From NCBI RefSeq assembly GCF_040438645.1, contig NZ_CP159253.1:4030001-4094000 (forward strand): 64,000 bases of DNA. Reading direction: 5' to 3'. Position 1 is the stretch's first letter. Every line of letters begins with the position of its first letter. The notes beneath the pieces are model-generated. The model was not told the DNA's origin and did not search any database. It worked only from the letters and a program-made list of their open reading frames with translations. The stretch comes from Mesorhizobium sp. WSM2240. GTDB lineage: Bacteria > Pseudomonadota > Alphaproteobacteria > Rhizobiales > Rhizobiaceae. The translations under genes and the position numbers were made by a program. Below, in pieces: positions 44,707-52,564 of this stretch.

Positions 44707-46386
44707 ATGGCCGAAGTAAAATCCGACATCGAGATCGCGCGCGGCGCCGACAAGAAGCAGATCCAGGAGATCGGCGCCAAGATCGGCATTCCGCACGAAC
44801 ACCTCCTGCCTTACGGCCACGACAAGGCGAAGGTCTCGGCCGACTTCATCAGGTCGGTGAAGGGCAACCGCGACGGCAAGCTGATCCTGGTCACCGCGAT
44901 CAACCCGACGCCGGCCGGCGAAGGCAAGACGACCACGACGGTCGGCCTCGGCGACGGCCTGAACCGCATCGGCAAAAAGGCGATCGTGTGCATCCGCGAA
45001 GCCTCGCTCGGACCCAATTTCGGCGTCAAGGGCGGCGCGGCCGGCGGCGGCTACGCCCAGGTCGTGCCGATGGAGGACATGAACCTCCACTTCACCGGCG
45101 ATTTCCACGCCATCACCACCGCCCACAATCTGCTGTCGGCGCTGATCGACAACCACATCTACTGGGGCAACGATCTCGGCATCGACATCCGCCGCGTCGC
45201 CTGGCGGCGCGTCATGGACATGAACGACCGGGCGCTGCGCGAAATCCTCTGCTCGCTCGGCGGCGTCGCCAACGGCTTTCCGCGCGAGGCCGGCTTCGAC
45301 ATCACCGTCGCCTCCGAGGTGATGGCGATCCTGTGCCTGGCGACAGATCTGAAGGACCTGGAAAAGCGCCTCGGCGACATCATCGTCGCCTACCGCCGCG
45401 ACAAGACGCCGGTCTATGCCCGCGACCTCAAGGCGGACGGCGCGATGGCCGTGCTCCTGAAGGACGCCATGCAGCCCAACCTGGTGCAGACGCTGGAGAA
45501 CAATCCGGCCTTCGTGCATGGCGGCCCGTTCGCCAACATCGCGCATGGCTGCAACTCGGTGGTGGCGACCACGACGGCGCTGAAGCTCGCCGATTATGTG
45601 GTGACGGAAGCCGGCTTCGGCGCCGACCTCGGCGCGGAAAAATTCTTCGACATCAAGTGCCGCAAGGCCGGCCTGAAGCCGGCGGCGGCGGTGATCGTCG
45701 CCACGGTGCGGGCGCTCAAGATGAATGGCGGCGTCAAGAAGGAAGACCTCGGCGCGGAGAATGTCGCGGCGGTGAAGAAGGGCTGCGCCAATCTCGGCCG
45801 CCACATCGAGAATGTGAAGCAGTTCGGCGTGCCGGCGGTGGTCGCCATCAACCACTTCCACTCCGACACCGAGGCCGAGATCCAGGCGGTCAAGGAGTTC
45901 GTCGCCTCGATGGGCGAGGAAGCGATCCTGTGCAAACACTGGGCGCACGGCTCGGCAGGCATCGAGCATCTGGCCCACAAGGTGGTGTCGCTGGCCGAGT
46001 CGGGCGGCTCGCAATTCGCGCCGCTCTACCCGGACGACATGAAGCTGTTCGACAAGATCAACACCATCGTCAAGCGCATCTATCGCGGCGACGAGGCGAT
46101 CGCCGACAAGAGCGTGCGCGACCAGTTGCACCAGTGGGAGGCCGCCGGCTACGGCAAGCTGCCGGTGTGCATGGCCAAGACGCAGTACTCCTTCTCCACC
46201 GACCCCAATCTGCGCGGCGCGCCGACCGGCCATACCGTGCCGGTGCGCGAAGTGCGGCTCTCGGCCGGCGCCGGCTTCATCGTGGTGATCTGCGGCGAGG
46301 TGATGACCATGCCCGGCCTGCCCAAAACACCCTCCTCCGAGAAGATCTTCCTCAACGAGACGGGCCAGATCGAAGGGCTGTTCTGA
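44707..46386 (+). CDS. fhs: formate-tetrahydrofolate ligase
   Basis: Fhs makes 10-formyl-tetrahydrofolate from formate, ATP and THF, feeding C1 units into purine and other synthesis. The P-loop TPAGEGKT is at 68-75, and the family segments [31 protein letters not shown] region and [13 protein letters not shown] are intact. Length 559 is typical. The ATG at 44707 follows GGGGGA; the earlier frame start at 44644 has none. A strong terminator follows. Confidence 0.96.
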   Translation: MAEVKSDIEIARGADKKQIQEIGAKIGIPHEHLLPYGHDKAKVSADFIRSVKGNRDGKLILVTAINPTPAGEGKTTTTVGLGDGLNRIGKKAIVCIREASLGPNFGVKGGAAGGGYAQVVPMEDMNLHFTGDFHAITTAHNLLSALIDNHIYWGNDLGIDIRRVAWRRVMDMNDRALREILCSLGGVANGFPREAGFDITVASEVMAILCLATDLKDLEKRLGDIIVAYRRDKTPVYARDLKADGAMAVLLKDAMQPNLVQTLENNPAFVHGGPFANIAHGCNSVVATTTALKLADYVVTEAGFGADLGAEKFFDIKCRKAGLKPAAAVIVATVRALKMNGGVKKEDLGAENVAAVKKGCANLGRHIENVKQFGVPAVVAINHFHSDTEAEIQAVKEFVASMGEEAILCKHWAHGSAGIEHLAHKVVSLAESGGSQFAPLYPDDMKLFDKINTIVKRIYRGDEAIADKSVRDQLHQWEAAGYGKLPVCMAKTQYSFSTDPNLRGAPTGHTVPVREVRLSAGAGFIVVICGEVMTMPGLPKTPSSEKIFLNETGQIEGLF

Positions 46387-46414
46387 GCCGGTCGATCGGC
46401 GCATTTTTAGCTTG

Positions 46415-46443
46415 AAAGCGCCGCCTCCGGGGCGGCGCTTTTT
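46415..46443 (+). terminator. Rho-independent terminator of fhs
   Basis: AGCGCCGCC (46417-46425) pairs with GGCGGCGCT (46431-46439) around a five-base loop, followed by TTTTT. It begins 30 bases after the fhs stop. Confidence 0.85.
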
Positions 46444-46552
46444 CTTGGCCGCGGCTTCTCGCAGTCCGGCTTTGCATTAGGAATTTCGGAACAAAGCGGA
46501 CGAGGAGGTGTTTTGACCCTCGACGGGACGTTGAACTTCTAGGAGACTTTTG

Positions 46553-47368
46553 ATGAAAAGCATCATCGTCAGAAGCGCGATTATTCTCGGCCTCGGGATC
46601 GCTCCCGGCGCAGTTCTCGCACAGACCCAGTACGAAGGCCAAGCCGGCGCCTCGACGGGCGCCCAGACCGAATGCCCGCCCGGCTCCGAATGCCCGGGCG
46701 CGGGGGGCGCGCAGATGGAAGGCCAGGCTGGGGCCACCACGGAACAGCCTGCGGAGGGCCAGGCCGGCGCGACCGCGGAAGGTCAGGCTGAAACAACGAT
46801 AAAGAAGCCGCCTGAAGGCCAGGCCGGTGCGACCACCGAGACTGAAACCGAAGGCCAGGCTGGGGCCACCACCGAGGAACCGGCGGAAGGTCAGGCCGCG
46901 ACTGGAACCGAGACCCAAACCGAGGGTCAGGCCGGAGCGACCACGGAAGAGCCAGCCGAAGGCCAGGCGGAAGCTCCTGCTGAAGAGCCTACTGAAGGCA
47001 CTGCCCAAACCGAGCAGCCCGAAGGCGAGGCCGAGACGGAAGGCACCGCCCAGACCGAGCAGCCTGCCGACAGCCAGGATGAGACCGAGACCGGCGCCAT
47101 CGCGCCTGCCGAGGTAACGGTCGAGCAGAAGACCGAAATCAAGCAGGTCGTTCAGGAAGTGGATGTCGAGCCGGTCGCGGTCGACCGCATCGATTTCGAC
47201 ATCGATGTGGGCGTCGCAGTGCCGAGAACCATCGAGGTTCATCCGCTGCCGCCTCGGATCGTGCGGATCGTGCCGGAATACGAAGGCTATCTGTACTTCA
47301 TTCTGGCCGACGGCCGCATCGTGATCGTCGAGCCCGACACGCTCAAGATCGTCGTCATCATCGTGTGA
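46553..47368 (+). CDS. secreted repeat protein with DUF1236-like C-terminus
   Basis: The 271-residue product has a signal peptide (to about residue 24, AVLAQTQ). Residues 27-185 are acidic low-complexity sequence with several copies of the unit EGQAGATTE and spacers of Glu/Thr/Pro. The C-terminal ~75 residues resemble DUF1236, ending with a strand-rich YFILADGRIVIVEPDT. It is probably an extended, periplasmic or surface-exposed protein; DUF1236 is common in Rhizobiales and unassigned. The number of repeats is likely to vary between strains. Confidence 0.8.
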   Translation: MKSIIVRSAIILGLGIAPGAVLAQTQYEGQAGASTGAQTECPPGSECPGAGGAQMEGQAGATTEQPAEGQAGATAEGQAETTIKKPPEGQAGATTETETEGQAGATTEEPAEGQAATGTETQTEGQAGATTEEPAEGQAEAPAEEPTEGTAQTEQPEGEAETEGTAQTEQPADSQDETETGAIAPAEVTVEQKTEIKQVVQEVDVEPVAVDRIDFDIDVGVAVPRTIEVHPLPPRIVRIVPEYEGYLYFILADGRIVIVEPDTLKIVVIIV

Positions 47369-47385
47369 CGGCCATCCACGGCCTT

Positions 47386-47417
47386 GCATCAGGGGCGCCT
47401 CGCGGCGCCCCTGATGC
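47386..47417. terminator. bidirectional terminator hairpin
   Basis: A 14-base perfect stem, GCATCAGGGGCGCC with its complement, around a TCGC loop sits between the convergent repeat-protein and sigma-factor genes. T-runs are short, but the stem is very stable and placed to end both transcripts. Confidence 0.7.
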
Positions 47418-47420
47418 GTT

Positions 47421-48668
47421 CTATCCTCCCAGTTCCGCCAGCCGTCGCTCGATGAAGCGACGCTCGGGCTCCTGATGGGTAAGCGACAGTGCCTTCACGT
47501 AGGATGCGCGCGCATCGGCGCTTCTGCCGAGACGCCGGCATAGATCGGCGCGCGCCGAATGCGCCAGATGATAATCCAGGAGTTCGTCGCGCGCGAAGAT
47601 CGCGTCGATAAGCTCGAGGCCCGCCGCCGGACCGTCGCGCATCGCTACTGCCGCGGCGCGGTTCAGGGCAATGACCGGCGACAAGTCGGCCTTGAGCAAT
47701 ATGTCGTAGAGGCCGGCGATTTCGCCCCAGTCGGTCGCCGCCGCGTCGGGCGCATTGGCGTGAACCGCAGCGATCGCCGCCTGCAGCGTGTAGGGGCCGA
47801 AGCGGCGCGAAGCCAGCGCGCGCTCGAGCAGCGCCGTCCCTTCCTCGATCTGCTCCCTGTTCCACAGGGCGCGATCCTGGTCGGCGAGCAGCACCAGTTC
47901 CCCGGAAGGAGATGTCCGCGCGGCGCGGCGCGACTCCTGCAGCAGCATCAGCGCCACAAGCCCGATCGCTTCCGGCTCCGGCAGTAAATCGACCAGCAGC
48001 CGTCCGAGCCGGATCGCCTCTCCCGAAAGATCTTGCCGGGTGAGCGAAGCACCGGAGGACGCCGAATAGCCCTCGTTGAACACCAGGTAGATGGTGTGGA
48101 GAACGCTATCCAGCCGGTCCGGCAGATCGGCCAGCGAGGGCACTTCGTAAGGAATTCCGGCGTCGCGGATCTTTGTCTTGGCGCGCACGATGCGCTGCGC
48201 CAGCGTCGGCGCGGCGGTGAGGAAGGCGCGCGCGATCTCCTCGGTGGTCAGGCCGCAGACTTCGCGCAGCGTCAGCGCAAGCTGGGCGTCGGGCGGCAGC
48301 GCCGGATGGCAGCAGGTGAAGATCAGCCGCAAGCGGTCGTCCTCAATCTCTTCCGCCTCCCGCGTCGCGGTATCCTGGTTCTCGGCGTCAAGCCGTTCGG
48401 CAAGCTCGGTCAGCGAGCCGTCGAAGCGGGCGCGGCGGCGCAAGCGGTCTATCGCCTTGAACCGGCCGGCCGAGACCAGCCAAGCGCGCGGATTGGCCGG
48501 CGCGCCGTCTCGCCGCCATTGCTCCGACGCCGAGGCGAACGCATCGTGCAAGGCTTCTTCAGCCAGATCGAAATCGCCGAGCAGGCGGATCAGCGTGGCA
48601 AGCACGCGGCGGGACTCGGAACGGTAGACGGCTTCCACCGTCCGTTCGATGCCGCGCGCCTCGTTCAT
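47421..48668 (-). CDS. ECF sigma factor with C-terminal extension (ECF42-like, DUF6596)
   Basis: A 415-residue sigma factor: region 2 at about residues 10-80 (LLGDFDLAEEALHDAFASA), region 4 at about 115-165 (TLREVCGLTTEEIARAFLTA), then a 230-residue C-terminal extension of helical repeats (TPR-like, DUF6596). The combination with adjacent YCII/DGPF proteins is the hallmark of the ECF42 group, which has no anti-sigma factor and is thought to be controlled by its own C-terminal domain. It overlaps the second YCII gene by four bases (ATGA). Confidence 0.9.
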   Translation of the reverse strand: MNEARGIERTVEAVYRSESRRVLATLIRLLGDFDLAEEALHDAFASASEQWRRDGAPANPRAWLVSAGRFKAIDRLRRRARFDGSLTELAERLDAENQDTATREAEEIEDDRLRLIFTCCHPALPPDAQLALTLREVCGLTTEEIARAFLTAAPTLAQRIVRAKTKIRDAGIPYEVPSLADLPDRLDSVLHTIYLVFNEGYSASSGASLTRQDLSGEAIRLGRLLVDLLPEPEAIGLVALMLLQESRRAARTSPSGELVLLADQDRALWNREQIEEGTALLERALASRRFGPYTLQAAIAAVHANAPDAAATDWGEIAGLYDILLKADLSPVIALNRAAAVAMRDGPAAGLELIDAIFARDELLDYHLAHSARADLCRRLGRSADARASYVKALSLTHQEPERRFIERRLAELGG

Positions 48669-49027
48669 TTCCGGTCCAGGTCGATCTGCATGATGGGCCG
48701 CACCTCGATCGTCCCGTACTGCCCCACCGGAATGTTGGCGGCGATTTCCACCGCCTCGTCCATGCCGGACGCATCGATCAGGATGAACCCGCCCAGATGT
48801 TCCTTGGTCTCGGCATAGGGCCCGTCGGTGGTCGACACCTTGCCGCCCCTCGCGCGAACGATCTTGGCCGTTTCCGGTCCTCGCAGGGCGTCGGATGTGA
48901 TGTACTTGCCGCGGCGCTCGAGCGCCGCGTCATATTCGATCGAGCGGCGATCAAGGTCCTTGCCCTGCGCCTCGTCGAGCTTCCCGATCGCTTCCCCGTC
49001 TATATGCACCAGACACAGATATTTCAT
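48665..49027 (-). CDS. YCII-related (DGPF) protein
   Basis: A 120-residue member of the YCII/DGPF family (named after the Asp-Gly-Pro-Phe motif, here DGPYAETKEHLGGF). It has the ferredoxin-like fold of YciI with no known activity in this branch. The paralogue upstream overlaps it by four bases. In ECF42 loci these proteins are the conserved partners of the sigma factor and are probably its targets. Confidence 0.9.
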   Translation of the reverse strand: MKYLCLVHIDGEAIGKLDEAQGKDLDRRSIEYDAALERRGKYITSDALRGPETAKIVRARGGKVSTTDGPYAETKEHLGGFILIDASGMDEAVEIAANIPVGQYGTIEVRPIMQIDLDRK

Positions 49028-49425
49028 CGCGCCGCCTCCTCCGAAATGTCGATATAGGTGAGTTCCTCGAACGGCCGCACCTCAATGGTGCCGACCCGCG
49101 CCAGCGGATCATCGCTGGCGATTTTGATAGCCTCGTTGAGGTCGCGCGCCTCGATCAGCACGAAGCCGCCGAGATGTTCCTTGGTTTCGGCGAACGGCCC
49201 GTCGGTGACGCTCACCTTGCCGTCGCGCTTCCGCACGCTGACCGCATGCGGCGGCGTCTTGAGCGCCTGCGCCATGATGAGGTGGCCGCTGCGCTTGAGT
49301 TCTGCGTCATGGTCCAGCGAGGCGTTGACGTAACTGTCCCGCTCGCGCTGCGTCATGACGTCGAACTTGGCTTCCTCGAGATATACCAGCAAAGCGTATT
49401 TCATCGTTTGCCCTCGTGAATTCAT
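49024..49425 (-). CDS. YCII-related (DGPF) protein, first gene of ECF42 locus
   Basis: The second YCII/DGPF protein (126 or 133 residues) reads MKYALLVYLEEAKFD and contains DGPFAETKEHLGGFV. Two starts are in frame, at 49425 and 49404, because a 21-bp tandem duplication has copied the ribosome site GAGGGCAAACG and ATG. The shorter starts at MKYALL like its paralogue. It leads the operon YCII-YCII-sigma. The upstream 240 bases must hold its promoter, possibly recognised by the ECF sigma itself. Confidence 0.88.
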   Translation of the reverse strand: MNSRGQTMKYALLVYLEEAKFDVMTQRERDSYVNASLDHDAELKRSGHLIMAQALKTPPHAVSVRKRDGKVSVTDGPFAETKEHLGGFVLIEARDLNEAIKIASDDPLARVGTIEVRPFEELTYIDISEEAAR

Positions 49426-49441
49426 CGTTTGCCCTCGTGAA
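49400..49441. repeat. perfect 21-bp tandem duplication of a ribosome site and start codon
   Basis: Two identical copies of TTCATCGTTTGCCCTCGTGA plus A lie head to tail (49400-49420, 49421-49441). On the minus strand each gives ACGAGGGCAAACG followed by ATG, in the same frame. The 21-base unit keeps the frame, so either ATG can be used. Confidence 0.9.
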
Positions 49442-49662
49442 TAGGTGTCGAGACACACCTAGTCGCCCGGCGGAGGCGGAATTCGACAACGAGCCTAACA
49501 ATTCGTGGCGCAATTCCGCAAACCGCACCTTCCGCACCTGAAGGAAGAAATTTTCTCGGTGATGTCGATTTGCCGGCAGCCGCGTCGACTACCCGGCGAG
49601 GCAGGAAAATTGCCTCGCCCGGTTCCGCGCCGGTCTCCGCGGGTCGAGAAAGGCGATGTGTC

Positions 49663-49905
49663 ATGGATATGTGGATGATGATGATCACGAACCATTTGGC
49701 TGCGGCGTCGAAGCGCGGCGGCAGCCATACGTTTCAATGGGCCGATCACGGGGTTCGCGATGTCGCAGCGAAGCTTGTCGCGGCGATGCTCGTCGTTGCC
49801 GTTGTCTTCGCATCGCTCGAGCTAAGCGGCTCCCGCCAGCCGGCGGGAGAGATTGCCGCGCGAGCCGATTTCACGGCATCAACTGCCCGCCATTCACCTC
49901 GATGA
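49663..49905 (+). CDS. possible small membrane protein, 80 residues
   Basis: The frame encodes MDMWMMMITNHLAAASK..., with a single hydrophobic helix (about residues 34-53, AAKLVAAMLVVAVVFASLEL). GAGAAAGGCG precedes the ATG. The last 35 bases overlap the convergent SDR gene. Family unknown; it could be a chance frame in the GC-rich DNA. Confidence 0.35.
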   Translation: MDMWMMMITNHLAAASKRGGSHTFQWADHGVRDVAAKLVAAMLVVAVVFASLELSGSRQPAGEIAARADFTASTARHSPR

Positions 49906-50656
49906 CCTGGCCGGTGATGTAGCCGGCGAGCAGATCGGAGGAGAGGAACAGGTAGGCGCCGACGCATTCCTCTGCCGTGCCGGCGCGACCCAGCGGAATG
50001 GTCGCGATCTGCGCCTTCATCTGTTCCGGCGACGTCCAGCGCTCGTGGAACGGAGTGGCGATGAGGCCCGGCGCCACCGCGTTCACACGGATCCTGTCGC
50101 CGACGAGTTCCTTGGCGAGGCCGCGCGTGACGTTGGAGACGAAGGCCTTGGCCGAACCGTAGAGCCCGGCGCCGCCGCCCGCGCCATTGCGCGCAGCGAC
50201 CGAGGTCGTGTTGACGATGAAGCCGCCATTCTTCTTCAGCCATGGCAGGGCGACGCGACATGCGGTGACGACGGAGCGGGCGTTGAGGTCCATGACGGCG
50301 TCGTACTGGGCATCGGTCATCTCGCTATAGGGAACGCGGCCGAGCATGCCGCCGGCATTGTTCACCAGGCCGTCGAGGCCGCCGAAATGAGACGCGGTCT
50401 CCTCGACCACGCGCGTGACATCGGCCGAGACGGAGAAATCGCCCTTGATCAGGAAGACCTCACCGCCCCTGTCTTGGATTTCCGCCGCCAGCGCCTCCGC
50501 CTTGGCCGCGCTCGAATTGTAATGCAGGCCGACGCGGCATTTCTGGGCGGCATAGGCGGCGACCAGCGCCGCTCCGATGCCGGTCGAACCGCCGGTGACC
50601 AGCACGGCCTTGCCGGCGAGATCGGGGATGGTGAGCGTGTTTTCCTGTACGGGCAT
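49871..50656 (-). CDS. SDR family NAD(P)-dependent oxidoreductase
   Basis: A classical short-chain dehydrogenase of 261 residues. TGGSTGIG (about 21-28) binds the cofactor, NNAG is present, and the catalytic pair is in YGSAK with an upstream Ser in TTSV. The C-terminal GYITGQVIEVNGGQ is typical. No acidic residue that would fix NADH is obvious after strand 2 (HYNSS...), which suggests NADPH. The reaction cannot be inferred from the neighbourhood. Confidence 0.92.
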   Translation of the reverse strand: MPVQENTLTIPDLAGKAVLVTGGSTGIGAALVAAYAAQKCRVGLHYNSSAAKAEALAAEIQDRGGEVFLIKGDFSVSADVTRVVEETASHFGGLDGLVNNAGGMLGRVPYSEMTDAQYDAVMDLNARSVVTACRVALPWLKKNGGFIVNTTSVAARNGAGGGAGLYGSAKAFVSNVTRGLAKELVGDRIRVNAVAPGLIATPFHERWTSPEQMKAQIATIPLGRAGTAEECVGAYLFLSSDLLAGYITGQVIEVNGGQLMP

Positions 50657-51022
50657 CGGGCAGTCTCCATGGTAAGCGCAACGCGCCGGCTCGCGGGCGG
50701 CGCAGCTTCCTTCAAACCGAAGGTGCGCGTCAACGGCCGGCAGTCGCCGAAATCAGTAGTGTTGGCTGCGGGTGGAAGTGCGTCAGTGCCAACAAGCGCA
50801 CTGGTTTCCAGACATTCCTCTACTCGAAAGCGATCGTTCGCGCTGCGGCCAGAGTCGACCCGAAGCGGACAACACTCACACGAAACCGGTCTCCGCCTCC
50901 ACCCAGCGTGATCTGCCTCACAGATGCGATCATATCATCGGACTATCCTGGCGAGCGTGGTGGATATCGACGTCCATCCGAGAATGTCGCTAACGCCTCG
51001 TGTGATGCTTGGAGGTAGACAG
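50657..51022. other. intergenic region upstream of the 442-residue repeat protein
   Basis: A 366-base gap. The last 20 bases hold a GGAGGT ribosome site for the gene at 51023. The rest has no ORF with a ribosome site; base composition shifts toward lower GC near its right end. Confidence 0.4.
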
Positions 51023-52351
51023 ATGTCCAACCAGGATTTCCTTACCGTCAATCAGGCCACCACCATCCGGAAGGATGGCAGCGTGGAGTTCGTCACGCAT
51101 AACGCCTCGATCCAGACCGTTCAGCATACTTTCGCCAATTACGACGAGTTCACTGCGTACCTTGGAAACATCCTTGGCGGGCATACGGAGGGTCGAGGCA
51201 TCCGCGGGTCCATGTCCCGCAAAGGCATGTACTCACGGCGTGCCGCCGACGGCAGCCAGCCGATCACTTTCGGCGACCCCGTGCTCGACGCCATCTCCTC
51301 GGCGGCCGGAGTGCTCGTCATCGGAGACCAGACCATCGATCTTCGGGACGGCCACAGAACACCCAGGACTCCGGCCGGCGCAGGCGGTGGTGTGGCCGTC
51401 TTCGGCGCGCCAAACCTGAAATTTACCAGCATCGTGAACGGCGCAGAGCGATGGGCCTCCGACGACGGGTCGACGGTAGAGTACCGCCTGGGTACCGGGC
51501 GACTGACCTTCCACGCTTGGAAGAAGAGCACCTTTTATGGCTACTGGTCGATGGGCGGGGAGATCAGTGTCAGCAACACCCATGCCAAGTTCCAGGCCGC
51601 CGACATCGTGTCCCACTACTACATGTCGGTGACCTCACCCTGCCAGTTGGTCGAGATCGATCACGATTCAGACCGTCACGACACTTACGTCGACGAGTAC
51701 GAGTGGGGGTGGAACTCACAGCAGCCGGAGCGGGTCGCGGTCCTGTGCCGGGCGCAATGGCACAACGAGCGGTTTGCCGACCTCGTTACGGCGGGGGAGG
51801 GCTGCCCGAACTATCTTGACGATGGGTGGCCGGTTGGATTCCCTTCGGACTGGAATACGATCAACACCGTGGTGAACCTGAATGGCAACTGGACCGACGG
51901 GAGTTCCCGGAGCGCGGCCATCTCGGTGGATTTCTCATCACTCAAGGTTGATATGTCCGCCTTTCATCGGCCGACCGCCAAAGGGTCGATCGTCGATAGC
52001 TCGACGATCACGGTCACCTTCCCGGACGACAAGACGTATACCGGCCAGCTTCAGTCGCCGAACAAGATCATATGGTCCAATGGTTCGGTCTGGACGAAGA
52101 TCATCAACACCGTGATGGATCTGAACGGCAGCTGGACTGACGGGAGCGCCCGGGCTGCCGTGATCTTCGAAGGTCCATCATCCATCAAGGTTGATATGTC
52201 CGATTATGACCGCCCCAACGCCCACGGGTCCATCGTCAGTATCTCGACAATTACGATCACCTTCCCGGACGACAAGACATACACCGGCCAGCTTCAGTCG
52301 CCGAACAAGATCATATGGTCCAATGGTTCAGTCTGGACGAAGAAAGCTTGA
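51023..52351 (+). CDS. uncharacterised protein with two C-terminal 81-residue repeats
   Basis: The 442-residue product lacks a signal peptide. Its N-terminal ~280 residues form a domain I do not recognise. Two tandem 81-residue repeats end the protein, each beginning INTV.(N/D)LNG.WTDGS and ending IIWSNGSVWTK, a beta-rich pattern resembling small lectin- or avidin-like barrels. The repeats are almost identical in DNA over their second halves. Codon use is lower in GC than neighbours, suggesting acquisition. ATG at 51023 has a perfect GGAGGT. Confidence 0.75.
   Translation: MSNQDFLTVNQATTIRKDGSVEFVTHNASIQTVQHTFANYDEFTAYLGNILGGHTEGRGIRGSMSRKGMYSRRAADGSQPITFGDPVLDAISSAAGVLVIGDQTIDLRDGHRTPRTPAGAGGGVAVFGAPNLKFTSIVNGAERWASDDGSTVEYRLGTGRLTFHAWKKSTFYGYWSMGGEISVSNTHAKFQAADIVSHYYMSVTSPCQLVEIDHDSDRHDTYVDEYEWGWNSQQPERVAVLCRAQWHNERFADLVTAGEGCPNYLDDGWPVGFPSDWNTINTVVNLNGNWTDGSSRSAAISVDFSSLKVDMSAFHRPTAKGSIVDSSTITVTFPDDKTYTGQLQSPNKIIWSNGSVWTKIINTVMDLNGSWTDGSARAAVIFEGPSSIKVDMSDYDRPNAHGSIVSISTITITFPDDKTYTGQLQSPNKIIWSNGSVWTKKA
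51856..52341 (+). repeat. two tandem copies of a 243-bp coding repeat
   Basis: Copy 1 is at about 51856-52098 and copy 2 at 52099-52341, period 243 bases (81 codons). The second ~80 bases from TTCCCGGACGACAAGAC onward are nearly identical, while the first halves have diverged, a sign of recent duplication or gene conversion. Confidence 0.85.
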
Positions 52352-52366
52352 GTCAGCCGGAATCCA

Positions 52367-52395
52367 GTTGCGTCGGCCACCGTTCGCCGCTATGA
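52367..52395 (+). promoter_or_regulatory. predicted promoter of trpL-trpE(G)
   Basis: GTTGCG (52367-52372) and CTATGA (52390-52395) are separated by 17 bases. A start site 6-8 bases downstream of the -10 falls on or next to the trpL ATG at 52403, making trpL leaderless or nearly so, as in Sinorhizobium meliloti. Confidence 0.6.
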
Positions 52396-52402
52396 AAAAT
52401 CC

Positions 52403-52447
52403 ATGAATTCGGTTTCGAACACGATGCTCTGGTGGTGGGCCTGCTGA
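52403..52447 (+). CDS. trpL: trp operon leader peptide, three consecutive Trp codons
   Basis: The 14-residue ORF reads MNSVSNTMLWWWAC, with TGG TGG TGG at 52430-52438. This has the length and Trp triplet of the S. meliloti leader peptide peTrpL. Ribosome stalling at the Trp codons when charged tRNA-Trp is low should favour the antiterminator and allow trpE(G) transcription. In rhizobia the released leader RNA and peptide also act in trans; whether that holds here cannot be read from sequence. Confidence 0.92.
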   Translation: MNSVSNTMLWWWAC

Positions 52448-52448
52448 C

Positions 52449-52520
52449 AGCGGCCTGGTGAGCGCGTGCGCGTGAAAACTTTGTGGCCGCAACGGAATTT
52501 CCGGGCGGCCATTTGTTTTT
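52449..52520 (+). promoter_or_regulatory. trp attenuator (antiterminator/terminator)
   Basis: AGCGGCC (52449-52455) can pair with GGCCGC (52485-52490) as antiterminator, while TGGCCGC (52484-52490) can pair with GCGGCCA (52505-52511) as terminator, followed by TTTGTTTTT. The alternatives are mutually exclusive and lie directly after trpL, the layout of a transcription attenuator. Confidence 0.85.
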
Positions 52521-52564
52521 GAAGGGCGTTCCGGGTCCGTTTGAAAGACTTATGGAGACGGGGA

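Noticed and set aside
44563..46404. 613-codon open frame on the minus strand
   Set aside because: Shadow of fhs, which is unambiguous on the plus strand.
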